Shown here piece after piece: positions 28,730 to 36,942 of a stretch of DNA of 64,000 bases. How positions within the stretch are numbered: the stretch's first letter is position 1; each line of letters starts with the position of its first letter. Location: the NCBI RefSeq assembly GCF_023115445.1, contig NZ_JALDUI010000005.1:36985-100984 (forward strand). Reading direction: 5' to 3'. This DNA is from Streptococcus sp. oral taxon 431. GTDB taxonomy: Bacteria > Bacillota > Bacilli > Lactobacillales > Streptococcaceae. The notes beneath the pieces were generated by a model that did no database searches, was not told the DNA's origin, and saw only the letters and a program-made list of their open reading frames with translations. The position numbers and the translations under genes are program-made.

Positions 28730-29083
28730 ATGGGAATCGATTGGGAAGAGATTTTAGGTGTAGAAGAGAATATCGCCGAGTCTTACGATGATTTAGTTAA
28801 TGAAGCCATGGATGATTATCTAGATGAATCAGATGAATGGCAACGTAGTAATAATGGCCATTATGTCGTTGGTGTTTGGAATGGGAAGAAAGTTCGTTTT
28901 AAACATAAATGGTGTAATCATGAATTTTCTGAACAAGAAATAGATGATTTATTAAGTGGCAAAGAAATCCGCTTTCGATGTACTGTGACTAAAAATGAGC
29001 AGGATGTTATTGGGAAATTGGAGCATTTAGAATACAAGGGAACTAAGTATGTAGGTTTTTCTCCTTCTAATTGGAAAAAGTAA
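28730..29083 (+). CDS. Hypothetical acidic protein between upp and clpP
   Basis: A 117-residue protein I do not recognise. The N-terminal 45 residues are very acidic (DDLVNEAMDDYLDESDEWQR). The rest looks like a small beta-rich domain: GVWNGKKVRFKHKW, FSEQEIDDLLSGKEIRF, GKLEHLEYKGTKYVGFS. The pattern of a lysine-rich strand, an EQEIDDLLSGK helix and a KGTKYVGF strand faintly resembles the C-terminal repeats of topoisomerase-like mobile proteins, a weak similarity only. It begins 25 bases after upp behind gaatagag, so it is likely co-transcribed. The upp-clpP neighbourhood usually lacks such a gene, so this may be accessory. Confidence 0.75.
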   Translation: MGIDWEEILGVEENIAESYDDLVNEAMDDYLDESDEWQRSNNGHYVVGVWNGKKVRFKHKWCNHEFSEQEIDDLLSGKEIRFRCTVTKNEQDVIGKLEHLEYKGTKYVGFSPSNWKK

Positions 29084-29128
29084 TTTTCATCACTTAATTT
29101 AAAAGTATATATGAAAATATATCAAAAA

Positions 29129-29158
29129 TTTGACCTTTTTTGACCAAGGTATTATAAT
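29129..29158 (+). promoter_or_regulatory. clpP promoter with CtsR operator
   Basis: TTTGACC-TTT-TTTGACC (29129-29145) is an exact CtsR heptad pair. The promoter is TTGACC (29130-29135), 17 bases, TATAAT (29153-29158), so CtsR would cover the -35 and release it on heat or protein stress. Confidence 0.92.
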
Positions 29159-29212
29159 AGTCATAACTTCAGTCATGTGACTAACAAAAATAAAAGTTAA
29201 AAGGAGAAATCA

Positions 29213-29803
29213 ATGATTCCTGTAGTAATTGAACAAACAAGTCGTGGGGAACGTTCCTACGATATCTACTCTCGTCTTTTGAAAGACCGCATCATCATGC
29301 TGACAGGTCCAGTTGAAGACAATATGGCAAACTCAGTTATTGCTCAGTTGCTCTTCTTGGATGCTCAAGACAGCACTAAAGATATCTACCTCTATGTTAA
29401 TACACCAGGTGGATCAGTTTCAGCTGGTTTGGCAATTGTAGATACTATGAATTTCATCAAAGCAGACGTACAAACGATTGTTATGGGTATGGCTGCCTCA
29501 ATGGGAACTATTATCGCATCAAGTGGTGCTAAGGGCAAACGCTTCATGCTTCCAAATGCAGAGTACATGATTCACCAACCGATGGGTGGTACTGGTGGTG
29601 GTACGCAACAGACAGATATGGCTATTGCGGCTGAGCACTTGCTTAAAACTCGTAAGTCTTTGGAGCAAATTCTTGCAGATAATTCTGGTAAATCAGTTGA
29701 GCAAATCCATGCAGATGCTGAACGTGATTACTGGATGAGCGCTCAAGAAACACTTGAATATGGTTTCATTGATGAAATCATGGCTAATAATTCTTTGAAT
29801 TAA
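29213..29803 (+). CDS. clpP: ATP-dependent Clp protease proteolytic subunit
   Basis: ClpP forms the tetradecameric serine protease chamber fed by ClpC, ClpE, ClpX or ClpL. The 196 residues carry the triad Ser96 (GMAASMG), His121 (MIHQPMG) and Asp172 (RDYWM). The N-terminal axial loop and the glycine-rich region [13 protein letters not shown] are intact. It is preceded by a CtsR operator, and a strong terminator follows at 29811-29840, so it is a single-gene unit. In streptococci ClpP affects competence, heat tolerance and virulence. Confidence 0.98.
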   Translation: MIPVVIEQTSRGERSYDIYSRLLKDRIIMLTGPVEDNMANSVIAQLLFLDAQDSTKDIYLYVNTPGGSVSAGLAIVDTMNFIKADVQTIVMGMAASMGTIIASSGAKGKRFMLPNAEYMIHQPMGGTGGGTQQTDMAIAAEHLLKTRKSLEQILADNSGKSVEQIHADAERDYWMSAQETLEYGFIDEIMANNSLN

Positions 29804-29810
29804 TCTTTTG

Positions 29811-29847
29811 AAGCAAACTCGACTGAGTTTGCTTTTTTTGATATAAT
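29811..29847 (+). terminator. clpP terminator fused to ylbG -10 box
   Basis: AAGCAAACTC-GACT-GAGTTTGCTT plus T run (29811-29839), then TATAAT at 29842-29847. The same terminator-to-promoter fusion occurs before upp. Confidence 0.88.
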
Positions 29848-29878
29848 AGTAAGAAGATTGTTAGAAGGAAGTTGTAAT

Positions 29879-30148
29879 ATGTTTCAAAAAGAGAATCGGT
29901 CTGGTCTGATTATCTACCTATACTATAATCGTGATGCAAAAAAACTCGATAATTATGGTGATATTTGTTACCACTCTAAAAAACACCGTTATCTGCAACT
30001 TTATGTTCCAACAGAAGAAGTGGAAGAACTGGTTAGCCGTTTAGGAAAAGAGAAATTTGTCAAAAAAGTGAGACAATGTCATATCCAAGAATTGGAAACT
30101 CCCTTTGTTGGTAGTCTCTACAGAAATAACGAAAACGTTATCATGTAA
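29879..30148 (+). CDS. ylbG: UPF0298 / YlbG (DUF2129) family protein
   Basis: An 89-residue cytoplasmic protein of the conserved Firmicute YlbG family (DUF2129), function unknown. Key stretches are [38 protein letters not shown] and [18 protein letters not shown] 29879 follows tagaaggaag; the upstream in-frame TTG at 29858 is only ten bases after the -10. It has its own promoter. Confidence 0.88.
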   Translation: MFQKENRSGLIIYLYYNRDAKKLDNYGDICYHSKKHRYLQLYVPTEEVEELVSRLGKEKFVKKVRQCHIQELETPFVGSLYRNNENVIM

Positions 30149-30165
30149 AATTTTAGATAAATGTG

Positions 30166-30194
30166 TTGACAATTTTCTGATAATTCGGTATATT
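30166..30194 (+). promoter_or_regulatory. livJ promoter with CodY box
   Basis: TTGACA (30166-30171), 17 bases, TATATT (30189-30194). The spacer contains AATTTTCTGATAATT (30171-30185), which matches the CodY consensus AATTTTCWGAAAATT at 14 of 15 positions. CodY with branched-chain amino acids would repress the importer. Confidence 0.9.
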
Positions 30195-30234
30195 CTTAAC
30201 ATGCTATTTATTTAAGAAATAAGGAGACAAAAAG

Positions 30235-31392
30235 ATGAAGAAAAAATTTGCCCTATCGTTTGTGGCGCTTGCAAGTGTAGCACTTCTTGCAGCCTGCGGA
30301 GAAGTGAAGTCTGGAGCGTCAAACGCTGCTGGTAACGAAATCGACAAAGAACTAAAAATCGGTTTTAATTTTGAAAAAACTGGTGAAGTAGCAGCCTACG
30401 GTAGCGCTGAACAAAAAGGTGCTCAATTGGCCGTTGATGAAATCAACGCAGCTGGTGGTATCGATGGAAAACAAATCGAAGTTGTAGACAAAGATAACAA
30501 ATCTGAGACAGCTGAAGCGGCTACCGTTACAACAAACCTTGTTACCCAATCAAAAGTGAACGCTCTTGTAGGACCTGCAACTTCAGGTGCCACTGCCGCA
30601 GCGGTTGCCAATGCTGGTAAAGCAGGTGTACCATTGGTAACCCCATCAGCAACTCAAGATGATTTGACAAAAGGTCAAGATTACCTTTTCCGTGCAACCT
30701 TCATCGATAGCTTCCAAGGACAAATCATTGCTAAATACACAACTGATAACTTGAAAGCGAAGAAAGTCGTTCTATACTACGATAACTCATCTGACTATGC
30801 TAAAGGGATTGCTGAAGCCTTCAAGAAATCTTATAAAGGTGAAATTGTAGCGACAGAAACGTTCCAATCTAAGGATACAGATTTCCAAGCCGCACTTACA
30901 AAAATCAAAGATAAAGACTTCGATGCCATTGTCCTTCCAGGGTACTACACTGAAACTGGTAAAATTGTAAACCAAGCACGTGGTATGGGAATCAAACAAC
31001 CAATCATCGGTGGTGATGGATTTAGTGATGCTAAATTCGTTGAACAAGCAACACCTGCTGCAGCTACAGACATCTACTACGTAACTGGATTCTCTACTGA
31101 AGGTGAAATGACTGATAAAGCCAAGAAATTCGTAGAAGCTTATAAAGCGAAATACAACGAAGAACCTTCAATGTTTGCAGCCTTGGCATATGATTCAGTT
31201 TACATGATTTCGGAAGCATCTAAAGGTGCTAAGAACTCTGTCGAATTGAAAGACAACCTTGCGAAGTTGAAAGACTTGGAAGGTGTTACTGGTACAATGT
31301 CTATTGACAAAGACCATAATCCGGTTAAATCTGCACTTATGATTGGCTTAAAAGATGGTAAAGTTGAGTCAGTTGAGTCGGTTAAACCTTAA
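30235..31392 (+). CDS. livJ: Branched-chain amino acid ABC transporter, binding lipoprotein
   Basis: LivJ captures leucine, isoleucine and valine outside the membrane. The 385 residues have a lipoprotein signal ending LLAAC with Cys21 as lipid site, then a type I periplasmic-binding fold: LKIGFNFEKTGEVAAYGSAE, GAQLAVDEINAAGGIDGKQI, VGPATSGATAAA. The first gene of livJHMGF. A 115-base gap with a weak hairpin (about 31411-31440) separates it from livH and may set a higher level for the binding protein. Confidence 0.96.
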   Translation: MKKKFALSFVALASVALLAACGEVKSGASNAAGNEIDKELKIGFNFEKTGEVAAYGSAEQKGAQLAVDEINAAGGIDGKQIEVVDKDNKSETAEAATVTTNLVTQSKVNALVGPATSGATAAAVANAGKAGVPLVTPSATQDDLTKGQDYLFRATFIDSFQGQIIAKYTTDNLKAKKVVLYYDNSSDYAKGIAEAFKKSYKGEIVATETFQSKDTDFQAALTKIKDKDFDAIVLPGYYTETGKIVNQARGMGIKQPIIGGDGFSDAKFVEQATPAAATDIYYVTGFSTEGEMTDKAKKFVEAYKAKYNEEPSMFAALAYDSVYMISEASKGAKNSVELKDNLAKLKDLEGVTGTMSIDKDHNPVKSALMIGLKDGKVESVESVKP

Positions 31393-31507
31393 TCTAGTAG
31401 ATATCGTAAATGGGGAATGAGCTTCTACTCACTCCCTGTTTCGGTGTTTATGAAAGGATTATTTTTTTATAAAATTCTAAAAATATAAATTAGAAAGAGT
31501 GAACCAT

Positions 31508-32377
31508 ATGCTTCAACAACTTGTAAATGGTTTAATCTTGGGTAGTGTCTATGCGCTGCTAGCCCTAGGTTATACTATGGTTTATGGAATTATCAAGCTG
31601 ATTAACTTTGCCCACGGTGATATCTATATGATAGGTGCTTTCATGGGTTATTTTTTGATTAATTCCTTGCAATTAAATTTCTTTGTTGCCTTGATTTTAT
31701 CAATGGCAGGCACAGCAATTCTTGGTGTTATCATTGAGTTTCTAGCTTACCGCCCATTACGTCATTCAACTCGTATCTCTGTATTGATTACAGCGATTGG
31801 GGTTTCCTTCTTACTTGAGTATGGGATGGTTTATCTAGTCGGAGCCAACACACGTGCCTTTCCTCAAGCAATCCAAACAGTGCGTTATGACTTAGGTCCA
31901 ATCAGTCTGACCAATATTCAATTGTTGATTTTGACTGTCTCACTTGTTTTGATGGTTCTTCTGCAACTCATTGTACAAAAAACAAAAATGGGGAAAGCCA
32001 TGCGTGCTGTATCTGTAGATAGTGATGCTGCTCAGTTGATGGGAATCAATGTAAACCGTACTATCAGCTTTACATTCGCTTTGGGTTCAGCCCTAGCTGG
32101 TGCAGCGGGTGTCTTGATTGCACTTTACTATAACTCTCTTGAACCATTGATGGGGATGACTCCAGGTATTAAATCATTCGTGGCTGCCGTTCTAGGTGGT
32201 ATCGGAATCATCCCTGGTGCGGCTCTGGGTGGCTTTGTTATTGGTCTTTTAGAAACATTTGCTACCGCCTTCGGAATGTCAGATTTCCGTGATGCTATCG
32301 TGTATGGAATCTTGCTCTTAATCTTGATTGTACGTCCAGCTGGTATCCTCGGTAAGAATGTGAAAGAGAAGGTGTAA
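31508..32377 (+). CDS. livH: Branched-chain amino acid ABC transporter permease LivH
   Basis: A 289-residue membrane permease that forms the channel with LivM. The N terminus reads MLQQLVNGLILGSVYALLAL; the loop for ATPase contact includes KTKMGKAMRAVSVDSDAAQL. Start: ATG 31508 is preferred over the GTG at 31499, because it gives the usual family start and leaves gaaagag as ribosome site. Stop and livM start are three bases apart. Confidence 0.95.
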   Translation: MLQQLVNGLILGSVYALLALGYTMVYGIIKLINFAHGDIYMIGAFMGYFLINSLQLNFFVALILSMAGTAILGVIIEFLAYRPLRHSTRISVLITAIGVSFLLEYGMVYLVGANTRAFPQAIQTVRYDLGPISLTNIQLLILTVSLVLMVLLQLIVQKTKMGKAMRAVSVDSDAAQLMGINVNRTISFTFALGSALAGAAGVLIALYYNSLEPLMGMTPGIKSFVAAVLGGIGIIPGAALGGFVIGLLETFATAFGMSDFRDAIVYGILLLILIVRPAGILGKNVKEKV

Positions 32378-32380
32378 ACA

Positions 32381-33337
32381 ATGAAAGAAAATTTAAAAGT
32401 TAATATTTTATGGTTGCTCCTTTTATTAGCAGGCTATGGCTTAATCAGCGTACTTGTTTCAGCTGGAGTGCTCAATCTCTTTTATATTCAAATTTTAGAG
32501 CAAATTGGGATTAACATCATACTTGCAGTTGGTCTTAACCTTATCGTAGGTTTTTCTGGACAATTTTCTCTAGGGCACGCAGGATTTATGGCTATTGGTG
32601 CCTATGCGGCTGCAATTATTGGTTCTAAATCTCCAACCTATGGAGCCTTCTTTGGAGCTATGCTTCTTGGAGCACTTATCTCAGGATTAGTGGCTTTAGT
32701 CGTTGGGATTCCAACTCTTCGTTTGAAAGGGGACTATCTTGCAGTAGCAACCCTAGGTGTTGCTGAGATTATTCGAATCTGTATTGTTAATGGTGGTGAA
32801 CTAACTAATGGTGCAGCTGGTATTCTAGGTATTCCAAACTTTACTAACTGGCAAATGGTATATTTCTTTGCTGTGATTACAACAATTGCAACACTTAATT
32901 TCCTTCGTAGTCCAATCGGTCGTCTAACTTTATCCGTTCGTGAAGATGAAATCGCTGCTGAATCAGTTGGGGTAAATACAACCAAAATCAAAATTATTGC
33001 TTTTGTATTCGGAGCGATGACTGCAAGTATTGCAGGTTCGCTTCAAGCAGGATTTATCGGTTCTGTTGTGCCTAAAGATTATAGTTTTATCAACTCTATC
33101 AACGTCTTGATTATTGTTGTATTTGGCGGTTTGGGATCCATTACAGGAGCGATTGTTGCTGCCATTGTTCTTGGTATTTTAAACATGCTTCTACAGGATG
33201 TAGCAAGTATTCGTATGATCATCTACGCCCTAGCCTTGGTACTTGTAATGATTTTCAGACCAGGTGGTCTTCTTGGAACATGGGAATTAAGTCTATCTAG
33301 TTTCTTTAAAAAAACTAAGAAGGAGGAACAAAACTAA
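32381..33337 (+). CDS. livM: Branched-chain amino acid ABC transporter permease LivM
   Basis: A 318-residue permease, partner of LivH. It shows GLNLIVGFSGQFSLGHAGFM, the LivM signature, and the coupling loop SPIGRLTLSVREDEIAAESV. Its stop overlaps the livG start by one base, so all four membrane and ATPase genes are translated as a coupled run. Confidence 0.95.
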   Translation: MKENLKVNILWLLLLLAGYGLISVLVSAGVLNLFYIQILEQIGINIILAVGLNLIVGFSGQFSLGHAGFMAIGAYAAAIIGSKSPTYGAFFGAMLLGALISGLVALVVGIPTLRLKGDYLAVATLGVAEIIRICIVNGGELTNGAAGILGIPNFTNWQMVYFFAVITTIATLNFLRSPIGRLTLSVREDEIAAESVGVNTTKIKIIAFVFGAMTASIAGSLQAGFIGSVVPKDYSFINSINVLIIVVFGGLGSITGAIVAAIVLGILNMLLQDVASIRMIIYALALVLVMIFRPGGLLGTWELSLSSFFKKTKKEEQN

Positions 33338-34101
33338 TGGCATTACTTGAAGTAAAACAGTTAACCAAGCATTTTGGTGGTCTAACGGCTGTTGGAGATG
33401 TAACTCTTGAATTGAATGAAGGTGAACTTGTTGGCTTGATTGGACCGAACGGAGCTGGTAAAACAACTCTCTTCAACCTCTTGACAGGTGTGTATGAACC
33501 AAGCGAAGGAACAGTAACCTTGGATGGTCACTTGTTAAATGGCAAGCAGCCCTATAAAATTGCTGCTCTTGGTTTAGGACGTACTTTCCAAAATATTCGT
33601 CTCTTTAAAGACTTAACTGTATTAGACAATGTTCTGATTGCATTTAGTAATCATCATAAACAACATGTTTTTGCAAGTTTCTTGCGCTTACCAGCTTTTT
33701 ATAAGAATGAAAAAGAATTGAAAGCTAAAGCCTTAGAATTACTAAAAATCTTTGATTTGGATGGAGATGCTGAAACTCTCGCTAAAAATTTAGCCTATGG
33801 TCAACAACGTCGCTTAGAGATTGTGCGTGCCCTTGCTACAGAACCTAAAATCCTTTTCTTGGATGAGCCTGCAGCGGGTATGAATCCACAAGAAACTGCA
33901 GAATTGACTGAGTTGATTCGTCGCATCAAGGATGAATTCAAGATTACTATTATGCTGATTGAACATGATATGAACTTGGTTATGGAAGTTACGGAGCGTA
34001 TCTATGTTCTTGAGTACGGTCGTTTGATTGCTCACGGGACACCAGATGAAATCAAGAGTAATAAACGTGTTATCGAAGCTTATCTTGGAGGTGAAGCCTA
34101 A
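33337..34101 (+). CDS. livG: Branched-chain amino acid ABC transporter ATPase LivG
   Basis: A 254-residue ATPase. Walker A is GPNGAGKTT near residue 36, FQNIRLFKDLTV is the Q-loop region, AYGQQRRLEIVRALA is the LivG variant of the signature, and FLDEPAAGMNPQE is Walker B. It shares one base with livM upstream and livF downstream. Confidence 0.96.
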   Translation: MALLEVKQLTKHFGGLTAVGDVTLELNEGELVGLIGPNGAGKTTLFNLLTGVYEPSEGTVTLDGHLLNGKQPYKIAALGLGRTFQNIRLFKDLTVLDNVLIAFSNHHKQHVFASFLRLPAFYKNEKELKAKALELLKIFDLDGDAETLAKNLAYGQQRRLEIVRALATEPKILFLDEPAAGMNPQETAELTELIRRIKDEFKITIMLIEHDMNLVMEVTERIYVLEYGRLIAHGTPDEIKSNKRVIEAYLGGEA

Positions 34102-34811
34102 TGTCTATGTTAAAAGTTGAAAACCTCTCAGTACACTATGGTATGATTCAAGCTGTACGTGATGTGAGCTTTGAAGTAAATGAAGGAGAAGTTGTTTCCC
34201 TTATCGGTGCAAACGGTGCTGGTAAAACAACCATCCTTCGTACCTTATCAGGCCTTGTTCGTCCAAGTTCTGGTCGGATTGAATTTTTAGGACAAGAAAT
34301 CCAAAAGATGCCCGCACAAAAAATTGTGGCATCAGGACTTTCTCAAGTACCAGAAGGACGTCACGTCTTCCCTGGTTTGACAGTTATGGAAAACTTGGAA
34401 ATGGGAGCCTTCCTTAAGAAAAATCGTGAAGAAAATCAAGCAAATCTGAAAAAAGTATTTTCACGTTTCCCGCGTTTGGAAGAACGTAAAAACCAAGATG
34501 CAGCTACCCTATCAGGTGGTGAACAGCAGATGCTTGCTATGGGACGTGCGCTTATGTCAACGCCTAAGCTTCTTCTCTTAGATGAACCATCAATGGGGCT
34601 TGCTCCAATTTTTATCCAAGAAATTTTTGATATCATCCAAGATATTCAAAAACAAGGTACGACCGTTCTTTTGATCGAGCAAAATGCCAATAAAGCACTT
34701 GCCATCGCAGATCGAGGCTATGTTCTTGAAACAGGAAAAATTGTCCTATCAGGAACAGGAAAAGAACTCACCGCATCAGATGAAGTCAGAAAAGCATATC
34801 TAGGTGGCTAA
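34101..34811 (+). CDS. livF: Branched-chain amino acid ABC transporter ATPase LivF
   Basis: A 236-residue ATPase that pairs with LivG. Walker A GANGAGKTT, signature LSGGEQQMLAMGRAL and Walker B LLLDEPSMGLAP are present. It is the last gene of the Liv operon. The stop codon itself lies within a perfect 11-bp inverted repeat (34809-34833). Confidence 0.96.
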   Translation: MSMLKVENLSVHYGMIQAVRDVSFEVNEGEVVSLIGANGAGKTTILRTLSGLVRPSSGRIEFLGQEIQKMPAQKIVASGLSQVPEGRHVFPGLTVMENLEMGAFLKKNREENQANLKKVFSRFPRLEERKNQDAATLSGGEQQMLAMGRALMSTPKLLLLDEPSMGLAPIFIQEIFDIIQDIQKQGTTVLLIEQNANKALAIADRGYVLETGKIVLSGTGKELTASDEVRKAYLGG

Positions 34812-34968
34812 ACTAGTCTGGGAGACTAGTTTAGGTTGCGGATAAAAATTGCGCCAGCAATCCACATTTAGTCCGAGGGACCTTTTTAGTCGGCAGATAG
34901 AGATTGCTTGGCAATCATCAAATCCAGTGGATTGTTTTAGTCTGCGGGAAAGATTGTCGAATAAATTG
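34809..34968 (+). repeat. Degenerate tandem repeats and small hairpins after livF
   Basis: A perfect stem TAAACTAGTCT-GGG-AGACTAGTTTA starts on the livF stop. It is followed by short hairpins ATTGC/GCAAT (34848-34861), GTCC/GGAC (34871-34881), GATTGC/GCAATC (34902-34916) and AATCC/GGATT (34921-34933). Blocks beginning TTTAG followed by a GCGGATA-like string recur near 34830, 34885 and 34936. No coding frame is plausible. The region could be a 3' UTR-derived RNA. Confidence 0.55.
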
Positions 34969-34983
34969 CATAATCATAAGATT

Positions 34984-35012
34984 GAGGGCCCTAATATAGG
35001 GCTCTTTTTATA
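34984..35012 (+). terminator. Terminator of liv operon
   Basis: AGGGCCCTA / TAGGGCTCT with one G-U pair, then TTTTT. Confidence 0.82.
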
Positions 35013-35046
35013 GTATTTCAGAGTTTTCAGAATCTTGAAAAAGAGA

Positions 35047-35084
35047 TGAAAGCGTTTGAATGATTTTCTTAAAAAGTGTATAAT
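35047..35084 (+). promoter_or_regulatory. Promoter of CBS/ACT gene with cre-like overlap
   Basis: TTGAAT (35056-35061), 17 bases, TATAAT (35079-35084). The string TGAAAGCGTTTGAA (35047-35060) overlaps the -35 and matches the cre consensus at 8 of 10 fixed positions. Confidence 0.72.
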
Positions 35085-35112
35085 AAAGCTATAAACATAA
35101 AGGAGAGTTCCT

Positions 35113-35769
35113 ATGGCAGTTAAAGATTTTATGACACGTAAGGTGGTATATATTAGCCCAGATACGACTGTAGCACATGCAGCAGACTTGATGCGCGAGC
35201 AAGGTTTGCATCGTCTTCCTGTTATTGAAAATGATAAATTAGTTGGTCTAGTAACAGAAGGAACAATTGCTGAAGCCAGTCCATCAAAAGCAACGAGTCT
35301 TTCAATCTATGAGATGAATTACTTGCTAAACAAAACAAAAGTAAAAGATGTCATGATTCGGGATGTAATCACTGTTTCAGGCTATGCAAGTTTGGAAGAT
35401 GCAACCTACCTTATGCTAAAGAATAAAATTGGAATTTTGCCAGTTATTGATAATGAACAAGTCTATGGTGTCATTACTGACCGTGATGTATTCAGAGCAT
35501 TTCTTGAAATTTCTGGTTATGGCGAAGAGGGAATCCGTGTTCGTTTTATCACAGAAAATGAAGTTGGGGTACTTGGTAAGATTGTTTCTTTAATCGTTGA
35601 GGAAAATCTTAATATCTCTCATACTGTTAATATTCCACGTAAAGATGGTAAGATTGTTATCGAAGTTCAAATTGAGGGAACGGTTGATCTAGCTACCTTT
35701 AAACAGAAATTTGAATCTGAGAATATTCAGGTTGAAGAAATTACACAAACTTCTGCAAAAAAACTGTAA
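35113..35769 (+). CDS. CBS-domain and ACT-domain protein (AcuB-like)
   Basis: A 218-residue protein with two CBS domains (about 5-60 and 75-130: MTRKVVYISPDTTVAHAADL, then IRDVITVSGYASLEDATYLM) and a C-terminal ACT domain (about 140-210: GVLGKIVSLIVEENLNISHT). CBS pairs bind adenosine nucleotides and ACT domains bind amino acids, so it is probably a metabolic sensor. Similar architecture is found in Bacillus AcuB. No target is known. It stands alone with its own promoter, next to the Liv operon. Confidence 0.85.
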   Translation: MAVKDFMTRKVVYISPDTTVAHAADLMREQGLHRLPVIENDKLVGLVTEGTIAEASPSKATSLSIYEMNYLLNKTKVKDVMIRDVITVSGYASLEDATYLMLKNKIGILPVIDNEQVYGVITDRDVFRAFLEISGYGEEGIRVRFITENEVGVLGKIVSLIVEENLNISHTVNIPRKDGKIVIEVQIEGTVDLATFKQKFESENIQVEEITQTSAKKL

Positions 35770-35794
35770 AAAATAAAATAGAAGCAGTTTTTAC

Positions 35795-35897
35795 TTGCGA
35801 AAAAAAATTTTTTCTAGTATAATAGTTTATTGTGAGCAAACCTCACTTACCCCTTGCAAAGTCTTGGGGTCATTAGACCAAAAGGAGGAACATATCA
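35795..35897 (+). promoter_or_regulatory. rpsF promoter and ribosomal-protein leader
   Basis: TTGCGA (35795-35800), 17 bases, TATAAT (35818-35823). The leader contains ACCCC..GGGGT (about 35850-35874) enclosing a loop, close before the ribosome site aaaggagg. rpsF leaders in many bacteria bind the S6-S18 complex for feedback, so this stem is a candidate. The match to that motif was not verified. Confidence 0.6.
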
Positions 35898-36188
35898 ATG
35901 GCTAAATACGAAATTCTTTATATCATTCGTCCAAACATTGAAGAAGAAGCGAAAAACGCTTTGGTAGCACGTTTTGACTCTATCTTGACTGACAACGGTG
36001 CAACTGTTGTTGAATCAAAAACATGGGAAAAACGTCGTCTTGCATACGAAATCAAAGATTTCCGCGAAGGACTTTACCACATCGTTAACGTTGAAGCAAA
36101 TGATGATGCAGCTCTTAAAGAGTTTGACCGTCTTTCAAAAATCAACGCTGACATTCTTCGTCACATGATCGTCAAAACTGACGCGTAA
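35898..36188 (+). CDS. rpsF: 30S ribosomal protein S6
   Basis: S6 binds the platform of the 30S subunit with S18. The 96 residues open [20 protein letters not shown] and contain [19 protein letters not shown], both family hallmarks. It begins at ATG 35898 after aaaggagg. First gene of the universal rpsF-ssb-rpsR operon. Confidence 0.98.
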   Translation: MAKYEILYIIRPNIEEEAKNALVARFDSILTDNGATVVESKTWEKRRLAYEIKDFREGLYHIVNVEANDDAALKEFDRLSKINADILRHMIVKTDA

Positions 36189-36199
36189 GAAGGTAGATT

Positions 36200-36670
36200 A
36201 TGATTAACAATGTTGTACTTGTAGGGCGTATGACTCGTGACGCTGAGTTGCGTTATACCCCATCAAATGTAGCAGTTGCGACTTTTACTCTTGCAGTAAA
36301 CCGTACATTTAAGAGTCAAAATGGCGAACGTGAGGCTGATTTTATCAATGTCGTTATGTGGCGCCAACAGGCTGAGAATCTAGCTAATTGGGCTAAAAAA
36401 GGCTCACTTATCGGGGTGACAGGCCGTATTCAGACTCGTAGTTACGATAACCAGCAAGGACAACGTGTCTACGTGACGGAAGTCGTGGCTGAGAATTTCC
36501 AAATGTTGGAAAGCCGTAGTGTGCGTGAAGGACATACTGGTGGAGCTTATTCAGCACCAAGTTCAAACTATTCAGCACCTACTCAATCAGTACCTGACTT
36601 TTCACGTGATGAAAATCCATTCGGAACAACAAATCCTTTGGATATTTCAGATGATGATTTACCATTCTAA
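36200..36670 (+). CDS. ssb: Single-stranded DNA-binding protein
   Basis: SSB coats single-stranded DNA in replication and repair. The 156 residues have an OB fold ([20 protein letters not shown], then [20 protein letters not shown]), a flexible Ser/Pro/Gln-rich linker and the acidic tip DISDDDLPF that recruits partner proteins. Between the ribosomal genes in the standard order. Confidence 0.98.
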   Translation: MINNVVLVGRMTRDAELRYTPSNVAVATFTLAVNRTFKSQNGEREADFINVVMWRQQAENLANWAKKGSLIGVTGRIQTRSYDNQQGQRVYVTEVVAENFQMLESRSVREGHTGGAYSAPSSNYSAPTQSVPDFSRDENPFGTTNPLDISDDDLPF

Positions 36671-36702
36671 TGGACAATTAATACTATAAAGGAGAAAAAA
36701 AC

Positions 36703-36942
36703 ATGGCTCAACAACGTCGTGGCGGATTCAAACGCCGTAAAAAAGTTGATTACATCGCAGCAAACAAAATTGAATATGTTGATTACAAAGATACTGAGCT
36801 TCTTAGCCGTTTCGTTTCAGAACGTGGGAAAATCCTTCCTCGTCGTGTAACAGGAACTTCAGCTAAAAACCAACGTAAAGTAACAACAGCTATCAAACGC
36901 GCTCGCGTAATGGCTTTGATGCCTTTCGTAAACGAAGATTAA
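36703..36942 (+). CDS. rpsR: 30S ribosomal protein S18
   Basis: S18 partners S6 on the 30S platform. The 79 residues begin [20 protein letters not shown] and include [23 protein letters not shown] 36703 follows aaaggag. The stop is five bases before an unusual run of terminator hairpins. Confidence 0.98.
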   Translation: MAQQRRGGFKRRKKVDYIAANKIEYVDYKDTELLSRFVSERGKILPRRVTGTSAKNQRKVTTAIKRARVMALMPFVNED

